From JBELMB01 sp042088665 (GTDB lineage Bacteria; Pseudomonadota; Alphaproteobacteria; Rhodobacterales; Rhodobacteraceae): a stretch of DNA of 18,114 nt. The position numbers were made by a program, and so were the translations under genes. Positions 1-7,869 of the stretch are shown here, piece after piece; within the stretch, counting starts at the first letter, position 1, and every line of letters begins with the position of its first letter. The notes under the pieces are model-generated. The model made no database searches. It saw only the letters and a list, made by a program, of their open reading frames with translations, and had not been told where the DNA came from. The DNA is taken from the NCBI GenBank assembly GCA_042088665.1, contig JBELMB010000103.1:1-18114 (forward strand). The letters run 5' to 3'.

Positions 1-167
1 GCGCGGGCGCGGTCGGGGTCAAGATCGGCAATCGCCGTCACCTCCAGCCCCGCGATGCTCGGCACCTGACTGAGGAACATGGAGCCGAACTTGCCCGCGC
101 CGATCAGTCCGGCGCGGACCGGTTGCCCGCGGTCCGCGGCCTCTGTTGCCAAACGTGCAAGGTTCAT
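1..167 (-). CDS. Gfo/Idh/MocA-type NAD(P)-dependent oxidoreductase (SAF-domain/homoserine dehydrogenase-like), 5' part only
   Basis: Only the first 55 codons are in the window; the gene runs off the left edge. The visible N-terminus has a short helical leader, then VRAGLIGAGKFGSMF at about residues 18-32. This is the GxGxxG-type dinucleotide loop of a Rossmann fold, followed by a strand ending in AIADLDPDRAR, where the acidic residue would bind the ribose. The opening MNLARLATEAADRGQPVRAG resembles the oxidoreductases with a C-terminal SAF domain that are often labelled homoserine dehydrogenase-like. The ATG at 165-167 is preceded by GGGGAGAG (172-179 on the plus strand), a good ribosome site 4 bases away. 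It lies downstream of hyuB on the same strand, across a 223-base gap, so it may have its own promoter. The family role is known only loosely; the substrate and the SAF domain cannot be judged from this fragment. Confidence 0.75.
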   Translation of the reverse strand, partial: MNLARLATEAADRGQPVRAGLIGAGKFGSMFLSQVPSIAGLEVTAIADLDPDRAR

Positions 168-239
168 GCTGCTCTCCCCGTGGTCTTCTGTTGCCCTGTG
201 CTGCGGGACAGTGAACCACGGCACCTGCGTGCATCACAA

Positions 240-287
240 GCGCACATCTTATGCGCATATCACAGGCGAAATATGAGCAGATGCGCA
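240..287 (-). promoter_or_regulatory. Possible operator region upstream of the partial oxidoreductase
   Basis: The 223-base gap between hyuB and the partial oxidoreductase (168-390) has no gene. Its only notable structure is a comparatively AT-rich patch with a perfect 10-base palindrome TATGCGCATA (250-259), a second ATGCGCA 30 bases away (281-287) and GCGCACAT at 240-247. On the minus strand TGTGAT occurs twice in this patch. A TAAGAT hexamer on the minus strand could be a -10 box, but no good -35 sits at the right distance. No terminator with a T-run is seen after hyuB. Function is inferred only from symmetry and position. Confidence 0.25.
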
Positions 288-390
288 GCCTTGCCCAAAG
301 CGGCGCGCCCACGCCAGAACACCATGACGGGCCCCCGGATGACCCTCACCGGTTGATCCTCTCTGGCACCCAGCCGGAAACGCGGGCCGC

Positions 391-2037
391 TCAGGTCCGC
401 CCCAGCCGCTGGTCCTCTGCGGTCAGATCCGGATCGCGCGCGTCTGGCGGGCCATAGCCGCCCCCGCCGGGGGTGCGCACCCGCACCCTGTCACCCGCCG
501 TCAGGGGGATGTCCTGTTCCTTGGAAAGGTGCTCGGGGATGTGCACCTTGCCGTCCCGCACGACCTCCACCACGTTGCGCGCCCCGTCGCTGCCGCCCAG
601 CGCGCCCTGCGGGCCAAAGCGCCCGTGGTCCATCACGAAACTCGCCCGCGCCGCGCCCCGCCGCAACTCGACCTCGTAGTCCAGCCCGAGCCCGCCGCGG
701 TGCTGCCCCGCACCGCCAGAGCCCTCGCGCAGGGCGTAGCGATGGTAGAGCACGGGAAAATTCTGCTCCATGATCTCGACCGGCGGCGCCTTGGAAATGC
801 CAATGGTCGAACAGCCGTTCGACAGCCCGTCGTGGGTCGCATTGCCGCCGTACCCCCCGCCCGAAAGCTGGTACATCACGAAATCCCGTCCCGTCGCCGG
901 ATCGTGCCCCCCAAGCGCAAAGTTGCCGGAGGTCCCCGCCGGTGAAGCCGTCACCCGGTCCGGCAGCGGTACCACGAGCGCGGCAAAAACCGCCTCGGCG
1001 ATGCGTTGGCTGACCTCTGCGGCGCAGCCCGACACCGGCCGCGGGTATTGCGCGTCGAGAAAGGTGCCCTCGGGGCGGATCACCTCCAGCGGGGCAAAGG
1101 CGCCCGCGCTGATCGGCACTTCGGGAAAGATATGCCGCATCGCGAGGTAGACCGACGAGAGCGTCGTCGCCAGAACCGAGTTCATCGGTCCCTGACAGGG
1201 CGCGCTGCTGTCGGAAAAATCGAACACGAGATGCCCGGGCCGCTTGGTGATCCTGAGGCGGATCGCAAGCGGCGTGTTGACGACTCCGTCGCTGTCCACC
1301 CAGGCGGTGGAGGAATAGGTGCCGTCGGGGATCTCGTCGATCAGGGTGCGCATTTGTGCCTCGGCACGGCGGCGCAACTCTGCGATGGCGGCGCGCACCA
1401 CATCGTCGCCGTAGCGGTCCAGCAGCGCGTTCAGTCGCTCTTCGCCCACCGAAAGGGCTGCGGCCTGCGCCTTGACATCCCCGATCCGCTGGTCGGCGAC
1501 GCGGATGTTGGAGCAGATGATGGCGTAGATCTCTTCGTCGAGCACGCCCTGCTTGAACAGGCGCACCGGCGGCAGGCGCAGCCCCTCCTGTTCCACCGCC
1601 GTGGCGGAGGCGGAAAAGCCACCGGGCACCGCGCCGCCGGTGTCCGGCCAGTGCCCGGTGTTCGACAGCCAGCAAAAGATCTCGCCGCCACGATAGAACG
1701 GCCGCGCAAAGCGCACGTCCATCAGATGCGTGCCGCCAAGGTAGGGATCGTTCACGATATAGGTGTCGCCGGGCTTGGGTGCTGGGGTCACACCGCTGGC
1801 GATCCGTTCGATCAGCGTGCGCGTGGAATATTGCATGGTGCCGACGAACACCGGCAACCCGCCCGCGCCTTGCGCGATAAGGGCACCGTCCTCGGCGGCA
1901 TAGATCCCGTCGGACCGGTCATTGGCCTCCGCGATGACCGGCGAAAAGGCGGCGCGCGAAAAGGTCAGGTCCATCTCGTCGCAGACCTGCTGCAGACCGG
2001 CCTGAATGACGGACAGGGTGATGGGATCAAGGCTCAT
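391..2037 (-). CDS. hyuB: Hydantoinase B / oxoprolinase family subunit
   Basis: 548 residues, close to the usual length of HyuB-type subunits, and a single hydantoinase_B domain spans nearly all of it. It opens with the typical DPITLSVIQAGLQQVCDEM segment. It carries NDPYLGGTHLMD (about residues 96-107) and NTGHWPDTGG (126-135), whose His and Asp residues match the metal-binding positions of this family. The C-terminal half has the Gly-rich SGGGYGGNATHDG and REGSGGAGQHRGGLG segments. With HyuA it would form the cytoplasmic enzyme that opens a cyclic imide or lactam ring in an ATP-dependent way, as in N-methylhydantoinase and 5-oxoprolinase. Its ATG overlaps the hyuA stop by 4 bases (ATGA), so the two are translationally coupled. 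The substrate cannot be read from sequence: N-methylhydantoin, 5-oxoproline and related lactams are possible, and acetone-carboxylase-like chemistry exists in the superfamily. Confidence 0.9.
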   Translation of the reverse strand: MSLDPITLSVIQAGLQQVCDEMDLTFSRAAFSPVIAEANDRSDGIYAAEDGALIAQGAGGLPVFVGTMQYSTRTLIERIASGVTPAPKPGDTYIVNDPYLGGTHLMDVRFARPFYRGGEIFCWLSNTGHWPDTGGAVPGGFSASATAVEQEGLRLPPVRLFKQGVLDEEIYAIICSNIRVADQRIGDVKAQAAALSVGEERLNALLDRYGDDVVRAAIAELRRRAEAQMRTLIDEIPDGTYSSTAWVDSDGVVNTPLAIRLRITKRPGHLVFDFSDSSAPCQGPMNSVLATTLSSVYLAMRHIFPEVPISAGAFAPLEVIRPEGTFLDAQYPRPVSGCAAEVSQRIAEAVFAALVVPLPDRVTASPAGTSGNFALGGHDPATGRDFVMYQLSGGGYGGNATHDGLSNGCSTIGISKAPPVEIMEQNFPVLYHRYALREGSGGAGQHRGGLGLDYEVELRRGAARASFVMDHGRFGPQGALGGSDGARNVVEVVRDGKVHIPEHLSKEQDIPLTAGDRVRVRTPGGGGYGPPDARDPDLTAEDQRLGRT

Positions 2038-4070
2038 GCCGCACCTCCGATATGGATCGTCAGATTGCCGTCACACCCGCCGGTGAAGAGGTCGCCCGGG
2101 GGCACCAGCACCGTGGTGTCGAGTTGTTCGATCAGCACCGGCCCGGACAGGGTCACGTCTTCGGGCAAGTGATCACGCCAATAGACGGGGGTGTCGTGCA
2201 GCCTGCCGTCAAAGCACACCGCGCGGGCGCCGCTGGGCGCGGCCTTTGGTGCGCGCCCGGCAGGATCGATCAATTGGGTCAGGTCGATGGGCTCTCTGGT
2301 GCCGATGACCGACACGTTCACGTTCACGATACGCGCCCGGATCTCGGCCAGATCGACCTTGAAGCGGTCCCAGTAGACCTGAGTGAACCGCGCCAGCAGC
2401 TCATCGCGGCTGGGCATGCCATCTGCCAGCGGGACGCGCACCGTGTGGCTCTGGCCGATGAATTGCATCTCGACCGAGAATTGCTGCGAAATCGCACGCA
2501 GCGGCACTGTCTCCCGTGCGAGGGCCGCTTCGCCGGTGGTGACCAGCTCTGCAAAGAGGGCATGAAGCGCGCTTTTATCCACCGTATCAAGCGGTTGGTT
2601 GATGGTGCGCACATAGTCGTGCCGCAGGTCGGCGACGATACAGCCCAGCGCGTTGGTCAGACCCGGCCGCGCGGGCACAAGGACCCGAGGCACCCCAAGC
2701 TCGCGCGCCAGCGCCGCGGCGTGCAACGGCCCGGCCCCGCCAAAGGCAAAGAGCGCGAAATCCCGCGGATCCGCCCCAAGCGAGAGCGAGACCATGCGAA
2801 TGGCGCCCGACATCTTGGCATTGGCCACCCGGATCACCGCGTCGGCGGCCTCTTCGGGGCTGAGCCCGAGCGGCGCGCCGAGCGTCTCGGCAAAGATTTC
2901 GCGCACATCGTTCAGGCTGACGCCCCCCGCCACGGCAAGCTTGTCGGGGTTCAGGCGTCCCAGCAGCAGATTGGCATCCGAGATCGTCGGCACCCGCCCG
3001 CCGCGCCCGTAACAGATCGGCCCGGGATCCGCGCCGGCGCTTTCGGGGCCGACCTCCAGCAATCCGGCGGCGTTGACCTTGGCGATGGAACCGCCCCCCG
3101 CACCCACGGTGCGCACATCGACCATGGGCACGTGGATCGGCAGGGCGTATTCGACCTCGATCTCGTTGGAGACAGGCGGATGACCGCCGCGGATCAGCGC
3201 CACATCGGTCGAGGTGCCGCCCATGTCATAGGTCAAGAGGTTCTCTTCGCCAGCGCGTCGCCCGGTATAGGCCGCGGCCATCACCCCCGACGCGGGACCA
3301 GACATCACCGTCTTGGCCGCTTCGCGCGCCACAAGCCGCGACGACACCATGCCGCCGTTGCCGTTCATCACCAGCATGTCCCCGCCATAGCCGCGTTCTG
3401 CGAGGGCGGCGCGCAGGGCGGCGACGTAGCGTTCCAGCAGGGGCTGCACCGAGGCATTCACCGCCGCGGTCACGCCGCGCTCGAACTCGCGCGTTTCCGA
3501 CAGCAGTCCATGGCCGGTGGTGATGTAGCCGTTGGGCCAGAGCTCTGCGGCGATCCGCGCCGCGCGCGCTTCGTGATCGGGGTTGGCATAGGCGTGCAGA
3601 AAGTGGATCACCAGCGCCTCGCAGCCTGCCTCGATCAAGGTGGTCACCGCTGCGCGCAAGCCATCCTCGTCCAGCGGCGTGACCACTGCGCCGGAGGCAT
3701 CCATGCGCTCCGCCACCTCCAGACGCAGGTCCCGCGGGATCACCGGAACGAATTGGCCGGTCATTCCATAGGGTTGCGGGCGCGTGCGGCGGCCCAGTTC
3801 CAGCACGTCGCGAAACCCCGCCGTCGTGATCAGCCCGGTGCGCGACAGCTTGCGCTCCAGCACGGCATTCGTGGTGGTCGTCGTGCCATGCACGATCAGG
3901 TCGATCTCGCCCAGAGCGACCTCTGCGCTGTCGATGGCGTTCAGCACACCGAAAGCCTGATTTTGCGGCGTCGTGGGCGTCTTTGCGATCTTCAGCCCGC
4001 CACCGCTCAGCAGGATGAGATCGGTGAAGGTGCCCCCCACATCCACGCCGATGATTTTTGTGTCCGTCAT
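2034..4070 (-). CDS. hyuA: Hydantoinase A / oxoprolinase family ATP-binding subunit
   Basis: 678 residues, normal for HyuA. The N-terminal domain starts with IGVDVGGTFTDL (about 7-18), the phosphate-binding loop of the ASKHA-like ATPase fold, and has HGTTTTTNAVLERK (61-74). The central domain has YDMGGTSTDVALI (281-293) and, further on, FAFGGAGPLHA, both family signatures. A C-terminal hydantoinase_A domain fills the last 170 or so residues. The protein is expected to bind and hydrolyse ATP to activate the ring carbonyl, while HyuB completes hydrolysis. The ATG at 4068-4070 has GGAG 6 bases upstream. The secreted copper-type protein gene ends 33 bases upstream on the same strand, so the three genes may share a transcript, although their functions do not obviously match. 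Substrate is unknown; the nearby importer and Mo-hydroxylase operon favour a nitrogen heterocycle (inference). Confidence 0.92.
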   Translation of the reverse strand: MTDTKIIGVDVGGTFTDLILLSGGGLKIAKTPTTPQNQAFGVLNAIDSAEVALGEIDLIVHGTTTTTNAVLERKLSRTGLITTAGFRDVLELGRRTRPQPYGMTGQFVPVIPRDLRLEVAERMDASGAVVTPLDEDGLRAAVTTLIEAGCEALVIHFLHAYANPDHEARAARIAAELWPNGYITTGHGLLSETREFERGVTAAVNASVQPLLERYVAALRAALAERGYGGDMLVMNGNGGMVSSRLVAREAAKTVMSGPASGVMAAAYTGRRAGEENLLTYDMGGTSTDVALIRGGHPPVSNEIEVEYALPIHVPMVDVRTVGAGGGSIAKVNAAGLLEVGPESAGADPGPICYGRGGRVPTISDANLLLGRLNPDKLAVAGGVSLNDVREIFAETLGAPLGLSPEEAADAVIRVANAKMSGAIRMVSLSLGADPRDFALFAFGGAGPLHAAALARELGVPRVLVPARPGLTNALGCIVADLRHDYVRTINQPLDTVDKSALHALFAELVTTGEAALARETVPLRAISQQFSVEMQFIGQSHTVRVPLADGMPSRDELLARFTQVYWDRFKVDLAEIRARIVNVNVSVIGTREPIDLTQLIDPAGRAPKAAPSGARAVCFDGRLHDTPVYWRDHLPEDVTLSGPVLIEQLDTTVLVPPGDLFTGGCDGNLTIHIGGAA

Positions 4071-4103
4071 GCCTGGCTCCGCCCTGTTGCCGCCAGAAGG
4101 CCG

Positions 4104-4928
4104 TCAACCGCGCGGCGCGTCAACCTCGATCCACGCAGTTGCAGTCACCGGTGTGCCATCCACGACGTAGGCACGGTGGTCATTGGTGTTCAGCGTCACA
4201 CGCACCTCGTGCCGTCCGGGGGGCAATGCGCCGATCTGCGCCTGCGTCGAGAACAGCCGCCCCAGCTTCATCCCGCCGACGTAGAGATGCCCGTGACCCA
4301 TGCCCGGCACGTGAAAGAGGCCAAGATACTCTTCGGAGAAGGCAAACTCACTTGCCACAACGTCAACGGTCCAGCCCTGCGGTGTTTCAGACACCACGAG
4401 GGACACGGCGGGCGCAGGTTCATCCGCACCGACGATACAGATGTCGCCAAGGCCAAAGAGCCCGACCTCTGACGCGGCGCCGGTTTTTGCCGGATCAGAG
4501 AGGCGCACACGCAGCGCCACCTCGCCTGCTTCGGCAAAGGTCAGCGTCAGCGGCACCAAGGCCCCGTCCACAAGCGCGCCGTCGCCTGCAGGACCGCCTC
4601 CCGCCCGCCCGTCCGGGGTCAGCCGGATATGCGCCCCGTCCAGCGCCAGCGCCGAGGTGCCCACCGGCACCGGCGGTCCATCAGGATCCTGCGGCGAATA
4701 CAGCGTCGCCACCATCCCCGCCCCCGCCCCTGAGGCCGAGACAGAGACCAGACGGTCCGGCGCGCCGCGGTTCTCGATCGCCAGAAACGCCGCGGCAGTG
4801 CCATCCGGCAGCGGGCGCGCCAGCGCCTCGGTCACCAGCAGGTGCTGGTTGGCGGGGGCTTGCGAGAACAGCGCCCAGCCTCCGACGGCCAGCCCCACGG
4901 CAAAGACAAGACCAATCGCGGCTTTCAA
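4104..4928 (-). CDS. Secreted two-domain protein, degenerate PCuAC-like copper chaperone domain plus His/Met-rich C-terminal domain
   Basis: 274 residues starting at TTG (4926-4928); no in-frame ATG gives a better signal sequence, and GAGGA lies 5 bases upstream. Residues 1-22 form a signal peptide or membrane anchor. Residues about 28-145 resemble the PCuAC (DUF461) fold: LPDGTAAAFLAIENRGAPDRL matches its first strands (here 40-60) and VPLTLTFAEAGEVALRV (125-141) its last. The usual ligand pattern is eroded: Thr75 stands about where the first His is expected, and the HxM pair is His100-x-Arg102. The second domain (about 185-272) is a separate module with His206, Met210, His212, His214, Met220, His240 and His251, arranged as HVPGMGHGHLYVGGM and later TLNTNDHRAY. 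This could be the real metal site. Probably periplasmic. It diverges from the membrane-protein gene 28 bases away. Copper binding is inference; the exact name of the C-terminal domain is not known to me. Confidence 0.65.
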   Translation of the reverse strand: MKAAIGLVFAVGLAVGGWALFSQAPANQHLLVTEALARPLPDGTAAAFLAIENRGAPDRLVSVSASGAGAGMVATLYSPQDPDGPPVPVGTSALALDGAHIRLTPDGRAGGGPAGDGALVDGALVPLTLTFAEAGEVALRVRLSDPAKTGAASEVGLFGLGDICIVGADEPAPAVSLVVSETPQGWTVDVVASEFAFSEEYLGLFHVPGMGHGHLYVGGMKLGRLFSTQAQIGALPPGRHEVRVTLNTNDHRAYVVDGTPVTATAWIEVDAPRG

Positions 4929-4956
4929 AGCGATCCTCGTTTGTTAAACAGATGCC
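4929..4956. promoter_or_regulatory. 28-base divergent gap between the copper-type protein and the membrane protein
   Basis: The start codons of the two divergent genes are only 28 bases apart. The gap contains the ribosome site of the minus-strand gene and a small dyad GTTT-GTT-AAAC (4939-4949). It is too short for two ordinary promoters, so at least one promoter must lie inside the opposite coding region. No clear Shine-Dalgarno precedes the plus-strand ATG at 4957. Confidence 0.4.
4934..4938 (-). promoter_or_regulatory. Ribosome binding site deciding a TTG start
   Basis: The minus strand reads GAGGA, then 5 bases, then TTG AAA GCC. This site fixes the unusual TTG start of the PCuAC-like gene, because the hydrophobic signal segment begins directly after it. 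Confidence 0.6.
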
Positions 4957-6438
4957 ATGAGGGTGCGGGAACTTCTGGTGGCGGTCAAGCTTGGGCTCCT
5001 GTGTGCCGGGGCTGCAAACGCACATGCCTCCGATCAGAGCTTTGTGCTGCTGCTTCCGACGGCGGCCTATACAAGTGCGGGCGTCGCAGCGGTGGTGCTG
5101 ACGGTGCTGGCCCTCTTTGTCTTGCCGCCGCGCGTCGTGACGACGATTTTCACGGCGCGGCCCCTGCGCCGACTGCGCGGCCCCGCGGCGCGACAACCGC
5201 TTGCCGGGGCGGCTTTGGCAGACGCGCCCGCGGCCCCCGGATCGCCCGCCCCAATGGCCGGCAGCCTTCTCTCGGCGCTGGCCTGCGTCCTCAGCCTGCT
5301 GTCATTTGCGGTGATGGTCTTTGCCATCTATGTGGGGCTGAATGGCCCGCGCGATCCTCTGTCCAACCTGTTGCCACTGACCATGTGGACGCTGGGCTGG
5401 ATCGGCGCGGTGAGCCTGTCGGGCATTCTGGGCAACTTCTGGCAGTGGCTCAACCCATGGACCGGGCTGATCCGGCTGATCCGGTTGATCGGGCCAAAGG
5501 CCCCGCCCCTGCGCTTGCCAAGCTGGCTTGGGCACTGGCCCGCAACCACGCTGCTGCTGGGGTTTTCCGTCTTTCTGTTGATCGACATCGCCCCCAACGA
5601 TCCCCGCCGCCTCGCTCGGTTGGCCGGTCTTTATTGGGCGGTCAATCTTGCCGGGATCTGGCTTTTTGGCCGCGACTGGCTGCACCGGGTCGAGCTGTGC
5701 CACGCCACCATGGCCGCCTACGCGCGTCTTGTGGCCCTGCGCTGGGACCGCGCAGGCGACACGCATGGCAGGGTTGGCGTGCCGGGCTGGCACGTGATGC
5801 AGGGCCCCGGGCGGGCCGAGGGGATCTTTGCCCTGACGCTGCTGGGCGTGGGCAGCTTTGACGGATTGAACGAAACATTCTGGTGGCTCGGGCAGATCGG
5901 GGTGAACCCGTTGGAGTTTCCCGGCCGCTCGGCGGTGATGGTGCCAAACCTGACCGGGCTCGTGGGCATGATCCTCGGACTTTGGGGGATCTTTGCCGTC
6001 ACCGTCTGGATGGGGGCCCGGTTGACCGGCGGGGTTGATCTGCGCCTTGCGATAAACTGGCTGGCGCTCAGTCTGCTGCCCATCGCCTTTGCCTATCATG
6101 TCGCGCACTACCTGACCTCGTTCCTTGTGACGATCCAGTACAGCTGGGCCGCGCTCAGCGATCCCTTTGCCAATGGCACCGACCTGCTGGGCATCCAGCC
6201 GTTCTATGTGACCACCGGCTTTTTCAACCGCATCGACAGCGTACGGGTGATCTGGCTGACGCAGGCGGGGGTGGTCGTGCTGGGCCATGTCTGGTCCGTG
6301 GTGCTCAGCCACCGCATCGCGCTGGCACTGCATTCCGACGCGCGCCGCGCCGCCTGGCTGACCGCCCCGCTGTCGGTGTTCATGATCGCCTATACTTTAC
6401 TCGGGCTCTGGCTTCTGGCGGCACCAAGAGCGGGGTGA
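4957..6438 (+). CDS. Polytopic inner-membrane protein with membrane histidines, function unknown
   Basis: 493 residues. Residues 1-24 look like a cleavable signal peptide (AGAANAHA), followed by SDQSFVLLLPTAAY. I count about ten hydrophobic helices, roughly 36-58, 104-127, 140-160, 196-213, 222-240, 286-300, 332-353, 366-391, 432-453 and 469-488. A proline/alanine-rich loop of about 40 residues lies between the first two. Likely conserved motifs are GNFWQWLNPWTG (159-170), AYHVAHYLTSF (379-389), SDPFANGTDLLG (401-412) and VLGHVWSVVLSHRIA (441-455), with His381, His384, His444 and His452 in or beside helices. I recognise the SDPFxxGxDLxG and HYL segments from a widespread proteobacterial membrane family that is mostly unannotated; some relatives carry a fenitrothion-hydrolase-type label, which I would not trust here. 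The histidines and the divergent copper-type neighbour suggest metal handling or a membrane-bound metalloenzyme (inference). Confidence 0.6.
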   Translation: MRVRELLVAVKLGLLCAGAANAHASDQSFVLLLPTAAYTSAGVAAVVLTVLALFVLPPRVVTTIFTARPLRRLRGPAARQPLAGAALADAPAAPGSPAPMAGSLLSALACVLSLLSFAVMVFAIYVGLNGPRDPLSNLLPLTMWTLGWIGAVSLSGILGNFWQWLNPWTGLIRLIRLIGPKAPPLRLPSWLGHWPATTLLLGFSVFLLIDIAPNDPRRLARLAGLYWAVNLAGIWLFGRDWLHRVELCHATMAAYARLVALRWDRAGDTHGRVGVPGWHVMQGPGRAEGIFALTLLGVGSFDGLNETFWWLGQIGVNPLEFPGRSAVMVPNLTGLVGMILGLWGIFAVTVWMGARLTGGVDLRLAINWLALSLLPIAFAYHVAHYLTSFLVTIQYSWAALSDPFANGTDLLGIQPFYVTTGFFNRIDSVRVIWLTQAGVVVLGHVWSVVLSHRIALALHSDARRAAWLTAPLSVFMIAYTLLGLWLLAAPRAG

Positions 6439-6479
6439 TCCGCCGTCAAACCTGTGCGGGTGTTACAAACTTCTGGACA

Positions 6480-6494
6480 CGACTCGCCAAGTCG
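6480..6494 (+). promoter_or_regulatory. Small inverted repeat in the leader of the ABC importer operon
   Basis: CGACT-CGCCA-AGTCG is a 5-base inverted repeat with a 5-base centre, inside the 113-base gap (6439-6551) before the binding-protein gene. It is the only symmetric element there and could be an operator or a small leader hairpin. No convincing -35/-10 pair is seen, so the promoter of the importer operon is not located. Confidence 0.2.
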
Positions 6495-6551
6495 AGACAC
6501 CTTGCAGGGGATGGTGCCGAAAAGAGCGCCCCATGGAACAGGGAAACAAAG

Positions 6552-7832
6552 ATGACACTCGGACCGATCACAAACCGCCGCACGCTTTTGCAAGGGGCCG
6601 CCGCGGGCGGGCTTCTGGCCGCCACGCCTCTGGCCTCACGCTTTGCACAGGCGCAATCCTCCGAGCCGATCCGAATCGGCTTTCAGCAGCATTCCACCGG
6701 CATCGGTGCCGCCTATGGCCGCTGGTACGGTCGCACCACCGAAGCCGCTGTCGCCAAGATCAACGCCGAGGGCGGCATCAATGGCCGCCCGGTCGAGCTT
6801 GTGGCCGAAGACGATGGCACCGACCCGCGCCGTGGCGCCGAAGTGGTCGGCAAGTTCGCCACCCAGCACAACACCGACGTGGCCTTTGGCACGCTGTTCA
6901 GCCATGTGGTGATCGGTTCTGCCCCTGCGGCGGGCGAGCTGAAGATGCCTTATTTCGTGGTCTCCGAAGGACACCACGTGGCCTCGGGCATGCTCAACCG
7001 CTACACCTTGCAACCCGGCATCACGGATGTGAAAAGTCAGGTGCAGGCCATGGCGCCCTTTGTCGGCGACACCCTTGGCAAGAAGGTCACGATGATCTTC
7101 CCCGACTTTGCCTTTGGCCACGACCACCGCGACTTTTTCACAGCCGCGATCGAGGCACAGGGCGGCGAAGTGCTGGCCCAGATCCCGATCCCGCCCACCG
7201 AGACCTCGTTCACCAAGTATTTCCCCAAGATCCCGCGCCAGACCGAAGTGATCTACCACGTGATGGTGGGCCCCGCGGTGCTGACCTTTGTAAAGGAAAT
7301 GGGCGAGTTCTTTGGCCCGTCCAAGCCGGAGATCTTCGGCTTTATCGACAGTCTCGAAGCGGTGGACATGGCCTCGCCCGGGTTGGACTTCCTCGAAGGC
7401 ACCTATTTCTGGGAGGGCAACCCGCGCTACGCGCAGGCCGACCAGACCGACTACGACAAGGCGTTCCGCGCCGCCGTCGGTGTGAACGAGAATGGCGCTT
7501 CTGTCAGCGATCCGGCGGATGTGTCCACCTATGCGCATATGTTTGGCTGCTGGGAGACCCTGCACATCATCAAGGCCGGTATGGAGGCCGCCGATTACCA
7601 GGGACCCGCTGACCGGCCTGCGCTGATCGAAGCGGTCGAAGCCATGACCACCATGGACGAAAGCGCGGCCCATCCGCAGGGGCCGAAGGTGTTCAACGGC
7701 AAGACCCACCAGGTCTTTGGCAAGCAATACATCAGCCAGGTCCAGGAGGGCAAACTGGTGCGCGTGCATGCCACCAGCATAGAGGACACCCTCTACCCGG
7801 ACGAAGTCGACTACACGACGCAGCCGCTCTGA
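6552..7832 (+). CDS. Tat-exported ABC transporter substrate-binding protein, HAAT family (branched-chain amino acid/urea/amide type)
   Basis: 426 residues from the ATG at 6552. The frame stays open upstream to 6435, but the true start is fixed by a Tat signal at the N-terminus: NRRTLLQGAAAGG with twin Arg, a hydrophobic stretch and a cleavage site near FAQAQSS (about residue 35). The mature protein begins SEPIRIGFQQHSTGIGAAYG and continues INAEGGINGRPVELVAEDDG, both hallmarks of periplasmic-binding-protein type I folds in the Leu/Ile/Val, urea and short-chain amide group. Tat export means it folds before export; its periplasmic role is to deliver ligand to the LivH/LivM-type permeases encoded next. 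A hairpin follows the stop. The ligand is not readable by eye. Position next to a heterocycle-oxidising operon suggests a cyclic amide, imide or carboxylated heterocycle (inference). Confidence 0.9.
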   Translation: MTLGPITNRRTLLQGAAAGGLLAATPLASRFAQAQSSEPIRIGFQQHSTGIGAAYGRWYGRTTEAAVAKINAEGGINGRPVELVAEDDGTDPRRGAEVVGKFATQHNTDVAFGTLFSHVVIGSAPAAGELKMPYFVVSEGHHVASGMLNRYTLQPGITDVKSQVQAMAPFVGDTLGKKVTMIFPDFAFGHDHRDFFTAAIEAQGGEVLAQIPIPPTETSFTKYFPKIPRQTEVIYHVMVGPAVLTFVKEMGEFFGPSKPEIFGFIDSLEAVDMASPGLDFLEGTYFWEGNPRYAQADQTDYDKAFRAAVGVNENGASVSDPADVSTYAHMFGCWETLHIIKAGMEAADYQGPADRPALIEAVEAMTTMDESAAHPQGPKVFNGKTHQVFGKQYISQVQEGKLVRVHATSIEDTLYPDEVDYTTQPL

Positions 7833-7839
7833 GACACGC

Positions 7840-7861
7840 GGGCCGGGCGCAGACCCGGCCC
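7840..7861 (+). other. GC-rich intercistronic hairpin between the binding protein and the first permease
   Basis: GGGCCGGG (7840-7847) and CCCGGCCC (7854-7861) form a perfect 8-base stem with a 6-base loop, 8 bases after the binding-protein stop and 8 bases before the permease ATG. There is no T-run, so it is not a classical terminator. In such operons a hairpin here usually stabilises the binding-protein mRNA or dampens downstream expression. No Shine-Dalgarno is visible between it and the permease start, so it may also affect translation. Confidence 0.55.
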
Positions 7862-7869
7862 CCAATTCC

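Noticed and set aside
1006..2172. A 388-codon plus-strand frame opposite hyuB
   Set aside because: Antisense to a well-supported hyuB; composition is low-complexity Arg/His/Gly and no family is recognised.
2052..4472. An 806-codon open frame on the plus strand opposite hyuA
   Set aside because: It lies fully antisense to hyuA and part of the PCuAC-like gene, both with clear family motifs. Its product is His/Arg/Gln-rich without any recognisable domain, as expected from GC-rich antisense frames.
4842..5861. A 339-codon plus-strand frame overlapping the divergent gap and the membrane protein
   Set aside because: It runs in another frame of the membrane-protein gene and gives an Arg/Gly-rich product without helices or domains; the frame from 4957 has a signal peptide and clear membrane segments.
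6435..6551. Upstream start for the binding protein
   Set aside because: It would place 39 residues before the twin-Arg signal, which must be close to the N-terminus.
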